This document shows positions 42,169-51,462 of a DNA stretch of 64,000 nucleotides, one piece after another. The stretch comes from Spartobacteria bacterium. GTDB lineage: Bacteria > Verrucomicrobiota > Verrucomicrobiia > Chthoniobacterales > UBA10450. Under the pieces are notes generated by a model. The model was given only the letters and a program-made list of their open reading frames with translations, made no database searches and was not told the origin of the DNA. The DNA lies in the NCBI GenBank assembly GCA_021325495.1, contig JAJPGZ010000002.1:558001-622000 (forward strand), written 5' to 3'. A program made the translations under genes and the position numbers. Position 1 is the first letter of the stretch. Each line of letters starts with the position of its first letter.

Positions 42169-44601
42169 TTACTCCTGCCAGAGGAAATGCTCGAGGCGAA
42201 GCGTGTTTAGACGTGCCCGGGCTTCGTCACTGCGCGGCCCGGCGACGGCGACAAGCTTATCGTAGACGGCGGCGGCCGACGCCCACTTTGAGTCTTCTTC
42301 GAGCAAACGGGCGGCATTGAATCCGGCTTTGTAAAACCAAAATAACTCCGGCGTGCGATCCGGTCGCTGCTGAACATCGACAACGTTATAAAAGATCGAC
42401 AATGCGCCTTCGCGATCGCCTTTCTTTTGCAAACAGGTCGCCTTTTTGAACAGCGCCTGATTGTGCCAATTTCCCGGCTCGCGCGAATCCTGCGCAAGTT
42501 GATCGTAAGCCGCAATCGCGAGGTCGTAGTTTTTCGGATCGCTCGCGCCCATTTCAAAATAGACGTCGCCCTTGCCGCAAAGCGCTTCGCGTTTTTCGCT
42601 CGGCCGCGCATCGCCCTTCAATACCTCATCGTAAAGCAACAAGGCATCGCGCGGTTTCCCGAGACGGCGCTCGATTCCGGCCTGCTCGTTCCGCGCCGCC
42701 CAGCGCAGATCGCCCTTCAATTGCACGGCCCGATCGAACAACACCAACGCATTCTCGAGCGCGTGCGGCGCCATGCTCGACATCGCCGATTCGCCGGCGA
42801 AATAGAGCGCCTTTTCCGCTAACGGCCCATTCGGATTCTGTTGCGAAAGCATTTCGAATTGCGTCTGCGCATTCGCAAAATCCTGGCGGCGATAATACGT
42901 CTCCGCCAATTTCATTCGTGCTTCCGGCGCGAGCGCCGACTTGTCATGCGCATTTAAAAAGCGCGTGGCCGCTTCGATCACTTTTGCGTCGTCGCCCTGC
43001 GCGTCTTCGATCCAGATCGCGAGATAATCCCCGCGCTCACGCGCCGCGTCCGTCGGATGCGATTGCGACGCCTGCGCGAGAAAATTCCGGGCCTCGTCCA
43101 GCGCCCGCGGGTTGCGATGAAATGCGAGCTCGGCCAGCGCGACAAAAGCTTCCGCCGCGCGGGCGTCGTTAGGGAATTCGCGCACAAATTTGCGCAGCAT
43201 GAGCACGGCGTGCTCGTCGCCCTTCGCCGCCAAGCTGAGCGCTTCCTCGAAGCGCAGCTCGGCTTGCGTCTCGGCATCGCCCCTTTTTTGCAATTGCGCG
43301 TAATCGGCCGCATAGCGGTCACGATCGCCCGATTCCAATCGCAGCGCCGCGCCATTGAAGATCGACATCGGCGCGTAACTCGAATCGGAATAACCGACGC
43401 GTTCGTACAAATCGGCCGCGCCGTTCACATCGGCGGCATCGTAGCGCGCTTGCGCGGCTAACAAGTCGATGCGGTCGAGCAATTGTCGATCTTGCGAAAG
43501 AACGCGGGCCGCTTCCAGCGTGGCCAGCGCTTCACTCGATTGTCGATCTTCCATTTGCATCTGCGCGATATCGATCAAGGCCGGCGCGATCTCCGGTGTC
43601 TTCGGATGGAACGCGCGCAGATCGGCAAACAATTTCGCCGCGCGTTCGCGCCGACCCGCGCGCAGTTCAATTCGTCCGAGCGTCCATTGCGCGAGAGCGC
43701 GTCGCGGTTGCGCCGGTTCTCGCGTCCAACGCTCCACATCGCTCCGCACCGGCTTGCGCTCCGCGCGATAAAGCTCGTCCAGCTTTGCGAAAATCCGCGC
43801 AAGATCGACATCGTCCGCGTGACGATCGATGAAGTTCTCGAGCACATCATCCCCGGTCTCCGGCGTGTTCAATTGCAAGTGCGCATCCGCCACAACGAAC
43901 AAAGCGGTGATCGCAACCGCGTGCGGCGTCCCTTCGCTTCGTTGCAATAAGCCATCGAGAATGCTGAGCGCGCGCTCCGGATGTTTCTCCGCAAGTTCCA
44001 GCTGCGCTTCGAGCAGTCGCTTGGTCTTGCGCTCTACCAAATTTCGCGGGCGCAATGCATTCAAGGTTTCACGCGCGTGCGCCAGATCCGGTTTCGCCAA
44101 GTCGAGCTCGACCAGGCGAATCTGCGCACGCGTGCCGAATTGTTTATCGCCCGCCAGATTTGTTAGGCGGGCGCAGGCGGCATCGCCCCGGCCGAGCGCA
44201 CGCAACATTTCCGCCGCGCCGAAATTTGCCTCTGGCTTTTGCGCGGCAACTTCCTCGTAGAATCTGAGCGCGTCGGCCCAGCGTTGCGACGCGGCCAACG
44301 CCTGCGCCCGCCAGAATTTTGCCGCCGTATCGTTCGCGTGTGCGTCATCGAGAACAGTCAGCGCTTCGTTAGGCCGGCCGGCTGCGATCAGCGCCTCGGC
44401 CAGACTCGCATTCGCGCTCGCGCGTTCCGCATCGGAAAGATTCTCGCGTAGCAATGCCCGCAATTGCGTGACCGCAATTTCCGGCACGCCGTCGCGCAGC
44501 GGCCGCGTCGCCGCCTCGATGCGCGGACTTTCCCCGCTTGCATGCAAGATCGACAACGTCAGTCCGCACGCGATGACGATGATGCTCAGCGCGATCTTCA
44601 T
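42169..44601 (-). CDS. Large secreted TPR-repeat protein
   Basis: 810 residues from ATG 44601, which overlaps the uvrA stop (ATGA); the longer frame to 44733 lies inside uvrA and is rejected. A signal peptide ([23 protein letters not shown]) is followed by many TPR units throughout (ASLAEALIAAGRPNEALTVLDDA, FADLRAFHPKTPEIAPALIDIAQMQMEDRQSSEALATLEAA, AEALVALAELAFHR..., AETYYRRQDFANAQTQFEMLSQQNPNGPLAEKALYFAGESA). It resembles periplasmic TPR scaffolds such as YbgF/BamD-like proteins but is longer. Coupling to uvrA may be only positional. Six motif A copies lie inside, read in several frames. Confidence 0.75.
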   Translation of the reverse strand: MKIALSIIVIACGLTLSILHASGESPRIEAATRPLRDGVPEIAVTQLRALLRENLSDAERASANASLAEALIAAGRPNEALTVLDDAHANDTAAKFWRAQALAASQRWADALRFYEEVAAQKPEANFGAAEMLRALGRGDAACARLTNLAGDKQFGTRAQIRLVELDLAKPDLAHARETLNALRPRNLVERKTKRLLEAQLELAEKHPERALSILDGLLQRSEGTPHAVAITALFVVADAHLQLNTPETGDDVLENFIDRHADDVDLARIFAKLDELYRAERKPVRSDVERWTREPAQPRRALAQWTLGRIELRAGRRERAAKLFADLRAFHPKTPEIAPALIDIAQMQMEDRQSSEALATLEAARVLSQDRQLLDRIDLLAAQARYDAADVNGAADLYERVGYSDSSYAPMSIFNGAALRLESGDRDRYAADYAQLQKRGDAETQAELRFEEALSLAAKGDEHAVLMLRKFVREFPNDARAAEAFVALAELAFHRNPRALDEARNFLAQASQSHPTDAARERGDYLAIWIEDAQGDDAKVIEAATRFLNAHDKSALAPEARMKLAETYYRRQDFANAQTQFEMLSQQNPNGPLAEKALYFAGESAMSSMAPHALENALVLFDRAVQLKGDLRWAARNEQAGIERRLGKPRDALLLYDEVLKGDARPSEKREALCGKGDVYFEMGASDPKNYDLAIAAYDQLAQDSREPGNWHNQALFKKATCLQKKGDREGALSIFYNVVDVQQRPDRTPELFWFYKAGFNAARLLEEDSKWASAAAVYDKLVAVAGPRSDEARARLNTLRLEHFLWQE

Positions 44602-47444
44602 TTCGCTTCCAGCAATGTTTTCAAAAATTTCCCGGTGTGACTCGCTGCGACCGTAGCGACTTTCTCCGGCGTTCCCGCGGCCACGATTTCGCCGCCGGCT
44701 TCCCCGCCTTCCGGTCCAAGATCGACAATCCAATCGGCCGCTTTGATCATTTCCAGATTGTGCTCGATCACCACCAGCGTATTTCCGGCCTCGCGCAATT
44801 TCATCAGCACCTGCAACAGCTTTTCAATGTCGGCAAAATGCAACCCGGTCGTCGGCTCATCTAATATATATATGGTGCGCCCGGTCGCGCGCTTGGCCAG
44901 CTCCGTCGCCAGCTTCACCCGTTGCGCTTCGCCGCCACTCAAGGTCGTCGCCGCCTGGCCCAGCCGCAGATAACCGAGACCGACGTCGAGGAGAGCGGTC
45001 AGTTTATCGGAAACGCTGGGCACGTTCCGAAAAAATCGGGCGGCTTCATCAACCGTCATATCAAGCACGTCCGCGATGTTTTTTCCTTTGTAAGTAATCT
45101 CGAGCGTTTCGCGATTGTAACGGCGGCCGCGGCAGACTTCGCACTCCACATAGACATCGGGCAAAAAGTGCATCTCGATCTTGATCAAGCCTCCGCCTTC
45201 GCAGTTTTCGCAGCGCCCGCCTTTGGTGTTGAAACTGAAACGGCCCGCATCGTATCCGCGCACCCGCGCCGTCGGAAGCTGCGCGAACAATTCGCGGATC
45301 GGTGCGAACGCGCCCGTGTATGTGACCGGATTCGAGCGCGGCGTGCGGCCGATCGCGCTTTGATCGATCACGATGGCCTTGTCGAGTTGATCGATGCCTA
45401 ACAACTCACGATGCGCGCCCGGTTTGTCCTTCGAATTGTAAAAACGGCGGAAGAGCGCGCGCCGCAAAATATCATCGACTAAAGTTGATTTGCCGCTGCC
45501 GGAAACTCCGGTGACGCAGGTGAGCAACCCGAGCGGAAAGGAAACATCGATGTTCTTGAGATTATTCTCGGAGGCGCCGCGAATTGTCAGCCATCCGTCC
45601 GGTCGCGGTTTGGTGCGCTGTTTCGGAATCGCAATCTGCGCGCGACCGGAAAGATAATCGGCCGTGAGAGAATTTTTCGCCTGCAAAAGATCGACAAGTG
45701 CTCCTTGCGCCACCACCTCGCCGCCGCGCGGCCCCGCGCCCGGGCCAAGATCGACAATGTGATCCGCGGACCGAATCGTTTCCTCGTCGTGCTCAACCAC
45801 GATGACCGAATTCCCAAGATCGCGCAGACGCCGCAGCGTGCCTAACAAACGCGCGTTGTCGCGCTGATGCAGGCCAATGCTCGGCTCGTCCAAAATGTAG
45901 AGCACGCCGGCGAGTCCGGAGCCGATCTGCGTCGCCAGGCGAATGCGTTGCGCTTCGCCGCCGCTCAACGTCCCGCTCTCCCGATCGAGCGTGAGATATC
46001 CGAGCCCGACTTCGAGCAAAAATTTCAAGCGCGATTGAATCTCGCGCACAACTTCGTGCACGATTGTGCGCTGCTGATTGGTCAACTCGATCTCATCGAT
46101 GTACTTCGACGCCTCCGCGATCGTGAGCTCGCTGAACTGGTGAATGTTTAACTCGCGACCATGTCGATCTTTCACCGTCACCGCCAGAATCTCCGGACGT
46201 AGTCGCGCGCCTCCGCAGACTTTGCACGGCACCCGCCGCATGTACATGCGAATGCGATTGCGCGTGAACTCGCTCTCGGTTTCCTCGTAGAGCCGATGCA
46301 TCTGCGGCACCAAACCTTCGAATGGTCGCGCATCTTTTTGGCCGTTCGCGCTGATCGGCTCATCGCCGGTCCCGAAATAGAGCGCCTGCTTGAACTCGTC
46401 GGACAAATCCGCGAACGGCACGTCCTCTTTCACGTGGAAATGTTTCACGAGCGCACTTTGCAGATGGCGATAGTACGCTTTCATGCGTTTCGTCGCGCGG
46501 CGCCACGGCATGATCGCGCCCTCGGCTAACGACTTCGTTTGGTCGGAAACCATCAACTCGGGATCGAGCACCAATTGCGTTCCGAGGCCGTGACACGCCG
46601 GACACGCGCCGAGATGGCTGTTGAACGAAAAATGTTTCGGCGTGAGTTCGCCTAACGAGAAGCCGCTGTCGCTCGTGGCGTATTCGGTGGAGTAGCGATG
46701 CTCTTCCCACGCTTGGCCGACTTCGCGCAAGATCGACATCTTGTTTTCGCCCCAACGCAGCGCGGTCTCGACCGAATCGGTCAACCGCGCGCGAATTCCT
46801 TCGCGCACAACCAATCGGTCCACCACCGCTTCGATCGTGTGCTTCTGCGTTTTCTTCAGCCGGATCGGTTCCGGCCGTCCCAGCTCGACGATCTCGCCGT
46901 CAATCCGCACACGCACGAAACCTTCCCGCTTCGCCTTCTCGATCACGTCCCGAAATTCGCCGACTTGGTCGCGCACGAGCGGCGCCAGCACGATGATCTT
47001 TGTCTCCGGTCCGTAGGCCAGGATTTGATCGACAATCTGCTGCGGCGTTTGTCGTTTGAGCGGCTCGCCCGTCTTCGGATCGTGCGGTTGACCGACGGCC
47101 GAAAATAGGACGCGCAGGTAATCGAAAATTTCGGTCGTGGTCGCGATTGTCGATCTTGGATTGGCGCCGGCAGATCGTTGCTCGATCGCAATCGCAGGCG
47201 AAAGCCCCTCGATGAAATCGACGTCCGGTTTCTCCATTTGGTCCAGGAATTGTCGGGCGTAGGCCGACAGGCTCTCGACGTATCGGCGTTGCCCTTCGGC
47301 ATAGAGGGTGTCGAAGGCGAGCGAGGATTTCCCCGAGCCGCTTAAACCCGTGATGACGACCAGCTTCTCCCGAGGAATCTCGAGGTCGAGATTCTTCAGA
47401 TTGTGCTGGCGTGCCCCAGTGATCTTGATAACTTGCGCAGGCAT
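44598..47444 (-). CDS. uvrA: Excinuclease ABC subunit A
   Basis: 948 residues, normal UvrA length. Walker A motifs [12 protein letters not shown] (about 33) and [13 protein letters not shown] (about 650), signatures [12 protein letters not shown] and [12 protein letters not shown], Walker [12 protein letters not shown] and [11 protein letters not shown]. The second zinc finger is intact ([32 protein letters not shown]). The first is atypical: after [24 protein letters not shown] only the second Cys pair remains (ACPACHG), the first pair being replaced. It recognises DNA damage with UvrB in nucleotide excision repair. A second, double-length UvrA lies at 54.3 kb. Confidence 0.96.
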   Translation of the reverse strand: MPAQVIKITGARQHNLKNLDLEIPREKLVVITGLSGSGKSSLAFDTLYAEGQRRYVESLSAYARQFLDQMEKPDVDFIEGLSPAIAIEQRSAGANPRSTIATTTEIFDYLRVLFSAVGQPHDPKTGEPLKRQTPQQIVDQILAYGPETKIIVLAPLVRDQVGEFRDVIEKAKREGFVRVRIDGEIVELGRPEPIRLKKTQKHTIEAVVDRLVVREGIRARLTDSVETALRWGENKMSILREVGQAWEEHRYSTEYATSDSGFSLGELTPKHFSFNSHLGACPACHGLGTQLVLDPELMVSDQTKSLAEGAIMPWRRATKRMKAYYRHLQSALVKHFHVKEDVPFADLSDEFKQALYFGTGDEPISANGQKDARPFEGLVPQMHRLYEETESEFTRNRIRMYMRRVPCKVCGGARLRPEILAVTVKDRHGRELNIHQFSELTIAEASKYIDEIELTNQQRTIVHEVVREIQSRLKFLLEVGLGYLTLDRESGTLSGGEAQRIRLATQIGSGLAGVLYILDEPSIGLHQRDNARLLGTLRRLRDLGNSVIVVEHDEETIRSADHIVDLGPGAGPRGGEVVAQGALVDLLQAKNSLTADYLSGRAQIAIPKQRTKPRPDGWLTIRGASENNLKNIDVSFPLGLLTCVTGVSGSGKSTLVDDILRRALFRRFYNSKDKPGAHRELLGIDQLDKAIVIDQSAIGRTPRSNPVTYTGAFAPIRELFAQLPTARVRGYDAGRFSFNTKGGRCENCEGGGLIKIEMHFLPDVYVECEVCRGRRYNRETLEITYKGKNIADVLDMTVDEAARFFRNVPSVSDKLTALLDVGLGYLRLGQAATTLSGGEAQRVKLATELAKRATGRTIYILDEPTTGLHFADIEKLLQVLMKLREAGNTLVVIEHNLEMIKAADWIVDLGPEGGEAGGEIVAAGTPEKVATVAASHTGKFLKTLLEAK

Positions 47445-47516
47445 TTGGCCGAGAAATGTCGAACCTTTAAGTCAAGCACAAAGCCTGCTTTTCTCTAGTC
47501 GAAATCCGGATCCTTT

Positions 47517-47777
47517 ATGAGCGAAGAAACCAGCATCTCGCGCGAAGAATTGGCGCAGTTGCAGAAAAAATTCAGCGAGATCAAGCACTCCATCAACAAC
47601 GCCCTTGCCGTCATGATGGCGCTCTCGGAAATGTCGCAACGCCGCCCCGATTACGCGGAAAAGCTGGCCAGCACCGTCCTGACCAAAGCGCCGCAGATCG
47701 TTTCCAGCCTGCAGGAATTCACGCAGGCGCTGAACGAGAAAGCCGGCGCCAGACCCGAAGGCATTCCGGGTAGTTAG
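47517..47777 (+). CDS. Small protein with histidine-kinase DHp-like helix
   Basis: 86 residues, two amphipathic helices. [62 protein letters not shown] resembles the HisKA-type dimerisation helix of some PAS kinases (H-SINNAL-x-VI), but it lacks an ATPase domain. It may be a phosphotransfer or decoy partner; that is inference. Divergent from uvrA with a 72-bp gap; motif B lies at its end (TAGTTAGGC, stop TAG). Confidence 0.5.
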   Translation: MSEETSISREELAQLQKKFSEIKHSINNALAVMMALSEMSQRRPDYAEKLASTVLTKAPQIVSSLQEFTQALNEKAGARPEGIPGS

Positions 47778-47816
47778 GCAAAGGCGGATCGACGAGCGAT
47801 TGTCGATCTTGCGCGG

Positions 47817-48125
47817 TCAGGAAACAATTCCGCCGATTTGATCGTACGACATCACCACGTCGCGATTCTCAAAGGTAACGCGAGTCGCGGAACTAAATTG
47901 GAAAACGGTGCGGCGCGATCGAATTTCGCGAATGGTGAAACTGACTTCGCGGTCGCGGATGGCGAATTGCAGCGTCAATCCCACCTTGCGAAATTTCTGG
48001 TCCATTTCTTTGATCCAATCCTTGAACCGCTGCGCCGTGAACGTGCCCATGTCGCGGATGAGCACCAGATGCAGAAGCTGGCGCACGGTTTCGCGCTGCT
48101 CTTTACTGACCGAATGCAGTGTCAC
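47817..48125 (-). CDS. Hypothetical protein
   Basis: About 102 residues if GTG 48125 is used (AGAG 4-7 bases upstream); the frame is open to 48188. VTLHSVSKEQRETVRQLLHLVLIRDMGTFTAQRFKDWIKEMDQKFRKVGLTLQFAIRDREVSFTIREIRSRRTVFQFSSATRVTFENRDVVMSYDQIGGIVS has an N-terminal helical half and a C-terminal beta half. No known domain, signal or membrane segment. Confidence 0.5.
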   Translation of the reverse strand: MTLHSVSKEQRETVRQLLHLVLIRDMGTFTAQRFKDWIKEMDQKFRKVGLTLQFAIRDREVSFTIREIRSRRTVFQFSSATRVTFENRDVVMSYDQIGGIVS

Positions 48126-48212
48126 GCGCTCTCTTAGAGCAAGAGCGATACCTATATTCGCGGCGTTGGACCGGCGGCTGAGTCGCAATCCGCTTCGGCA
48201 AATCGAAGCTCG

Positions 48213-48392
48213 TTATTTCCGGCCGGAATGGCGCGCGAACTCGGCCATTTTCTTGTCGCGCACATTTCGCATCTCGACCGGCGGAGTGGCGTTGCAAACA
48301 TCGCACCAATGACGGTTGTCGCTGCGCAAACGCTTGCGGTTACCGCACTGATCGCAAACGAAGATGTCGGTTTTAATATGCGGCTTCAACAT
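48213..48392 (-). CDS. Small zinc-ribbon protein
   Basis: 59 residues: an ATG at 48392 and TAA at 48213 on the minus strand. MLKPHIKTDIFVCDQCGNRKRLRSDNRHWCDVCNATPPVEMRNVRDKKMAEFARHSGRK has two C-x2-C pairs 17 residues apart (CDQC and CDVC), a likely zinc ribbon with basic flanks, so a nucleic-acid or protein-binding role is plausible. A motif A copy ends at the start codon (AAGATCGACAT-G), so motif and start overlap. It is too short for common length cut-offs. Confidence 0.6.
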   Translation of the reverse strand: MLKPHIKTDIFVCDQCGNRKRLRSDNRHWCDVCNATPPVEMRNVRDKKMAEFARHSGRK

Positions 48393-48457
48393 GTCGATCT
48401 TCGCTTACGATTCGTAAACTGATCGATTTTCGCGCGTTCGTAAACCGGAGATTTATC

Positions 48458-48859
48458 TCAATGGCTCGCGGGCCAAAGGAGATCGACGCATCGCATTCCG
48501 ACCCAGACCGCGGCCAGTCCGCCGATGACGCTGACGCCGGCGTAAAGCAGCGCGAGATCGAAATGCGCGCGACGCAGAAGGAAAATTCCTTCGTAAGCGA
48601 AGGCAGAGAAGGTGGTAAACCCGCCTAACAAACCGGTGAAAAGAAACAATCGCGCGGCCGGCGTGAAGATATCGTGGTGTTCGACCAGGGCGGCGAGCAC
48701 GCCGATGACGGTGCAGCCGAGCAGATTTACGCACAATGTGCTCAGCGGAAAATTCCACGCCTCCGAGCGATGAAGAATGAAGCCACCGAGTTTGTAGCGG
48801 GCGATCGCGCCAAGCGCCCCGCCGATTCCGACACAGAAGATTTGTTTGAATACGAGCAT
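48458..48859 (-). CDS. crcB: Fluoride ion exporter CrcB/Fluc
   Basis: 133 residues, four helices: IFCVGIGGALGAIARYKLGG, FPLSTLCVNLLGCTVIGVLAALV (conserved Asn), LFLFTGLLGGFTTFSAFAYEGIFLL (signature GGFTTFSAF with the fluoride-track Phe residues) and VSVIGGLAAVWVGM. Fluc forms dual-topology dimers that expel fluoride. A strong ribosome site (AAGGAGG) precedes ATG 48859. A fluoride riboswitch lies directly upstream, so expression should rise with fluoride. Confidence 0.95.
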   Translation of the reverse strand: MLVFKQIFCVGIGGALGAIARYKLGGFILHRSEAWNFPLSTLCVNLLGCTVIGVLAALVEHHDIFTPAARLFLFTGLLGGFTTFSAFAYEGIFLLRRAHFDLALLYAGVSVIGGLAAVWVGMRCVDLLWPASH

Positions 48860-48874
48860 ATGACCTCCTTGATT

Positions 48875-48940
48875 GCAGGAGTCATCAGCTCGTTAGGCGG
48901 TTTTCCTCCGAGACGGAAGGATGGCAAACTCCATTGCCGC
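48875..48940 (-). promoter_or_regulatory. Fluoride riboswitch (crcB motif) upstream of crcB
   Basis: Read on the minus strand: GGCAATGGAGTTTGCC, then a variable arm, AAACCGC, a short arm and GCTGATGACTCCTGC, the order and key words of the crcB/fluoride riboswitch (GGxxATGG..., AACCGC, GCTGATGACTCCTGC), including GGAGT opposite ACTCC for the pseudoknot. It ends 16 bp before the start codon. The variable arm carries a motif B copy (CGCCTAACGAGC). Strong by motif and gene context; not checked by covariance model. Confidence 0.9.
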
Positions 48941-48982
48941 CGCGCACGTTAGCAACGCGCCGCGATCGCGCAAGATCGACAA

Positions 48983-49414
48983 CTACGGCTTCGGCGACGC
49001 GGACGCGGTCGGTGCGCTGGCGGGCGGAACAACGCCGACAGCTTGATCGGACGGTTTCAACGATGCGGCGGGCGACGCGGCCGGTGCCGCGTTGTTAGGC
49101 GCAGCGGTCGCGGTTGCGGCCGGCGGAGGCGCGGGCGCGTTTTTCAATTCGCGACTCAGCGCGCTTTCACTGCGTCCTTTGTGCGCGTACAGGACCGATA
49201 AGGTGAACGTAAGCACGAAGAAAATTCCCGCGAGCCAGCCCGTTATCTTCGTCAACACCGTCGTCGTTTGCGCGCCGAAAATATTTTCGGTTACGCCGCC
49301 ACCGAAGGCCGCCCCCAGACCTTCGCTCTTCGGCCGTTGCATCAGGATCAAGAGGATCATGAGCAGGGCAACGATCGTCCAAATGACGAGAATTAGGCTG
49401 ATGAAGATGTTCAT
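48983..49414 (-). CDS. secG: Preprotein translocase subunit SecG
   Basis: 143 residues from ATG 49414 (MNIFISLILVIWTIVALLMILLILMQRPKSEGLGAAFGGG; a five-codon longer start is possible). Two helices with the SecG turn LMQRPKSEGLGAAFGGG and TKITGWLAGIFFVLTFTLSVLY. The C-terminal extension (APAPPPAATATAAPNNAAPAASPAASL) is alanine/proline-rich and longer than in E. coli. SecG helps SecYE export. A motif A copy abuts the stop. Confidence 0.92.
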   Translation of the reverse strand: MNIFISLILVIWTIVALLMILLILMQRPKSEGLGAAFGGGVTENIFGAQTTTVLTKITGWLAGIFFVLTFTLSVLYAHKGRSESALSRELKNAPAPPPAATATAAPNNAAPAASPAASLKPSDQAVGVVPPASAPTASASPKP

Positions 49415-49452
49415 TTTGCGGGCGAGCAATATGACCGAAGTCGCCCGCTTGT

Positions 49453-50232
49453 CTAACGCCGCTTAATTTCGTTCCAAATCCCGTCGAGCTCGGCAAGATC
49501 GACATCTCCAAGTTTTCGGCCGCGTTTGATGAGTTCGTCCTCGAGCTGATTGAAACGCGCGCGAAATTTATCGGTCGCTTTTTGCAACGCGCTTTCGGCA
49601 TCGATGCCGCTCTTGCGCGCAAGATTGACGACCGCGAAAAGCAAATCGCCGATCTCGTCTTCGATCGATTGTCGATCTTGCGATTGAATGGCGGCTTTGG
49701 TTTCGCCGAGTTCCTCATCCACTTTGGCGAGAACGTCGTCGATGTTGTCCCAGTCGAAATTAACGCGCGCGACCTTCTTCTGCGCTTTTTCGGCGCGCAT
49801 GAGCGCGGGCAGCGCATCGGGCAGACTCGCGAGATAATGTTGGTCGCCTTTCTTTTCTTCGCGCTTGATCGCTTCCCATTGTTTTACGACAGCGCCGGAA
49901 GTTTTCGCGTTGCTTTCGCCGAAGACGTGTGGATGTCGGCGCACTAATTTCTCGGCCGCCTCTCGAATGACGTTGTCGATCTTGAAACGGTTTTGTTCGG
50001 CTGCGATCTCAGCGTGCATGACGATGAGCAAAAGGAGATCGCCGAGTTCCTCGCGAAAGTTGACGTCGTCGCCCGCACGCAGTGCGCCGGCCACTTCGTA
50101 AACCTCCTCGATCAGCGGCGGCAGCAGCGATTCGTTAGTCTGTTCGCGGTCCCATGGACAACCGCCGGGCGCGCGCAGCTTCGCGACGATGTCGCAGAGC
50201 TTTTGAAATTCTTCGCCGCTCAGATCCGCCAC
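49453..50232 (-). CDS. mazG: Nucleoside triphosphate pyrophosphohydrolase MazG
   Basis: 259 residues with two MazG repeats. The N-terminal GGCPWDREQTNESLLPPLIEEVYEVAGALRAGDDVNFREELGDLLLLIVMHAEIA carries the EExxE...ExxD metal sites; the second repeat has FNRKID-like SIEDEIGDLLFAVVNLARKSGIDAESALQKAT. MazG hydrolyses NTPs to NMPs, protecting against damaged nucleotides and modulating ppGpp. Three motif A copies lie inside, read as KID, QDRQ and VDL. Its 5' end overlaps the next gene by 13 bp. Confidence 0.93.
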   Translation of the reverse strand: MADLSGEEFQKLCDIVAKLRAPGGCPWDREQTNESLLPPLIEEVYEVAGALRAGDDVNFREELGDLLLLIVMHAEIAAEQNRFKIDNVIREAAEKLVRRHPHVFGESNAKTSGAVVKQWEAIKREEKKGDQHYLASLPDALPALMRAEKAQKKVARVNFDWDNIDDVLAKVDEELGETKAAIQSQDRQSIEDEIGDLLFAVVNLARKSGIDAESALQKATDKFRARFNQLEDELIKRGRKLGDVDLAELDGIWNEIKRR

Positions 50233-50939
50233 AAGGAACGATGCGTGCCGAATTCGGAAATCTCGCCGGAAGATTTTTTGCTCACGTAAATGGTGATGGC
50301 GATGATGCTGATAAACGTGCCGATAAGCACGAGCGCGACGAGCCAGGCCGGGATATGGCCCACGCGCAAAGCGTAGTAAAAGCCGCGGGCGCTATCGACG
50401 GGCGCGGGCGCGTGCAAAAAGATTTTCGTGATCCAGGCGACGAGGATGAGGATGAAAATGAAAACGTAATTGCGCTTCAAACGGCGACCGATCGCTTCGA
50501 GTTTGCTGATTTTGAAACAAGGCAGGATGAGATCTTCGCAGACAAGTTTTTTCCATTCGCCCTGAAGCATGTCGCGATTTTCCATCACCATCGGGACGAG
50601 GAAGTGCGCTTCGAGCATTCGTACGCGTGCGCGAAAGGCGTCGTAAAACCGGTATCGCCGCGCTTCGATCCAGAGCATGACCCAGACGATGGCGAGATTG
50701 AAAAAGAAAATGATGTGCGGCACGGCCGGATTCGAAAACGCGATGGTGATGATGGCGGTGCTCGAGGTGATGGCCCAGTTCGTCGTAATGTCGAGGCGTT
50801 GTCGCCAGACCATGATGCGGCCGAGCTCGCCGCGATAGAAATGCGACATGGCGTTGACGTAGCCCGGGTCGTAAATGCTGCGCTGGAGCGAGACGGTCGT
50901 CTCCTGATTTGAGGGCGGCGAATTATTTTCGGTTGCCAC
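50220..50939 (-). CDS. DUF2270-type integral membrane protein
   Basis: 239 residues from GTG 50939; longer frames overlap the divergent PTS gene. MSHFYRGELGRIMVWRQRLDITTNWAITSSTAIITIAFSNPAVPHIIFFFNLAIVWVMLWIEARRYRFYDAFRARVRMLEAHFLVPMV with four helices (two early, two late: NYVFIFILILVAWITKIFL and IPAWLVALVLIGTFISIIAITIYV) matches the DUF2270 family of small integral membrane proteins. Function unknown. The WRxRLDxTTNWA motif is the signature. Confidence 0.8.
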   Translation of the reverse strand: MATENNSPPSNQETTVSLQRSIYDPGYVNAMSHFYRGELGRIMVWRQRLDITTNWAITSSTAIITIAFSNPAVPHIIFFFNLAIVWVMLWIEARRYRFYDAFRARVRMLEAHFLVPMVMENRDMLQGEWKKLVCEDLILPCFKISKLEAIGRRLKRNYVFIFILILVAWITKIFLHAPAPVDSARGFYYALRVGHIPAWLVALVLIGTFISIIAITIYVSKKSSGEISEFGTHRSLWRI

Positions 50940-51000
50940 GGCTGCTCGGTTAACTGGATAACTTGCTTTACCGGTTAACGCCAATAAATCCGTCCCCGCC

Positions 51001-51462
51001 ATGGCCATCGCACTTGTCGATCTTCTGGATGAAAACCAGATCGTATTGAATCTAAAGGCGCGAACGCGCGATGACGCGATGGCCGAGCTCATCGATGTGC
51101 TGGCGAACAATCGCAAGATCGACAATCGCGAGAAATTTTTAGCGCAAGTGTGCGCGCGCGAAAAAACAAACTCGACCTACGGGGCCGACGGCGTTGCATT
51201 CCCGCACGCGCGCACCGATCTGGCGAACGAAATGGCGTTAGCGGCCGGCCGCAGCGAAGCCGGAATTCCATGGACCGGCCGCGGCGAAATCGCGCACCTG
51301 ATATTTCTGATCGCAGTGCCGGAGAAATTGATCACGGATTATCTCGTTCTCATCGGCGCGATTGCGCGCGCGACGAAAGATCAACCGCTGCGAACGCTTT
51401 TGCTGCACGCGGAAACGCCGCAGGAATTTATCGCGACGATGCTCTCGGCGCCGTCAATCTGA
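51001..51462 (+). CDS. PTS EIIA domain protein (fructose/nitrogen type)
   Basis: 153 residues, one EIIA-2 domain: IVLNLKARTRDDAMAELIDVLANN, then the phosphoryl-accepting His 69 in GADGVAFPHARTD, IPWTGRGEIAHLIFLIAVPEKLITDYLVLIGAIARATKDQPLRTLLLHAETPQEFIATML. No EIIB or EIIC is adjacent, so it may be regulatory, like PtsN. It ends overlapping the convergent rhomboid-like gene by 9 bp. Motif A is read as VDL and KID. Confidence 0.9.
   Translation: MAIALVDLLDENQIVLNLKARTRDDAMAELIDVLANNRKIDNREKFLAQVCAREKTNSTYGADGVAFPHARTDLANEMALAAGRSEAGIPWTGRGEIAHLIFLIAVPEKLITDYLVLIGAIARATKDQPLRTLLLHAETPQEFIATMLSAPSI

Noticed and set aside
44602-44733. Longer start of the TPR protein
   Set aside because: Lies inside uvrA on the same strand; the ATG at 44601 overlaps the uvrA stop and starts a signal peptide.
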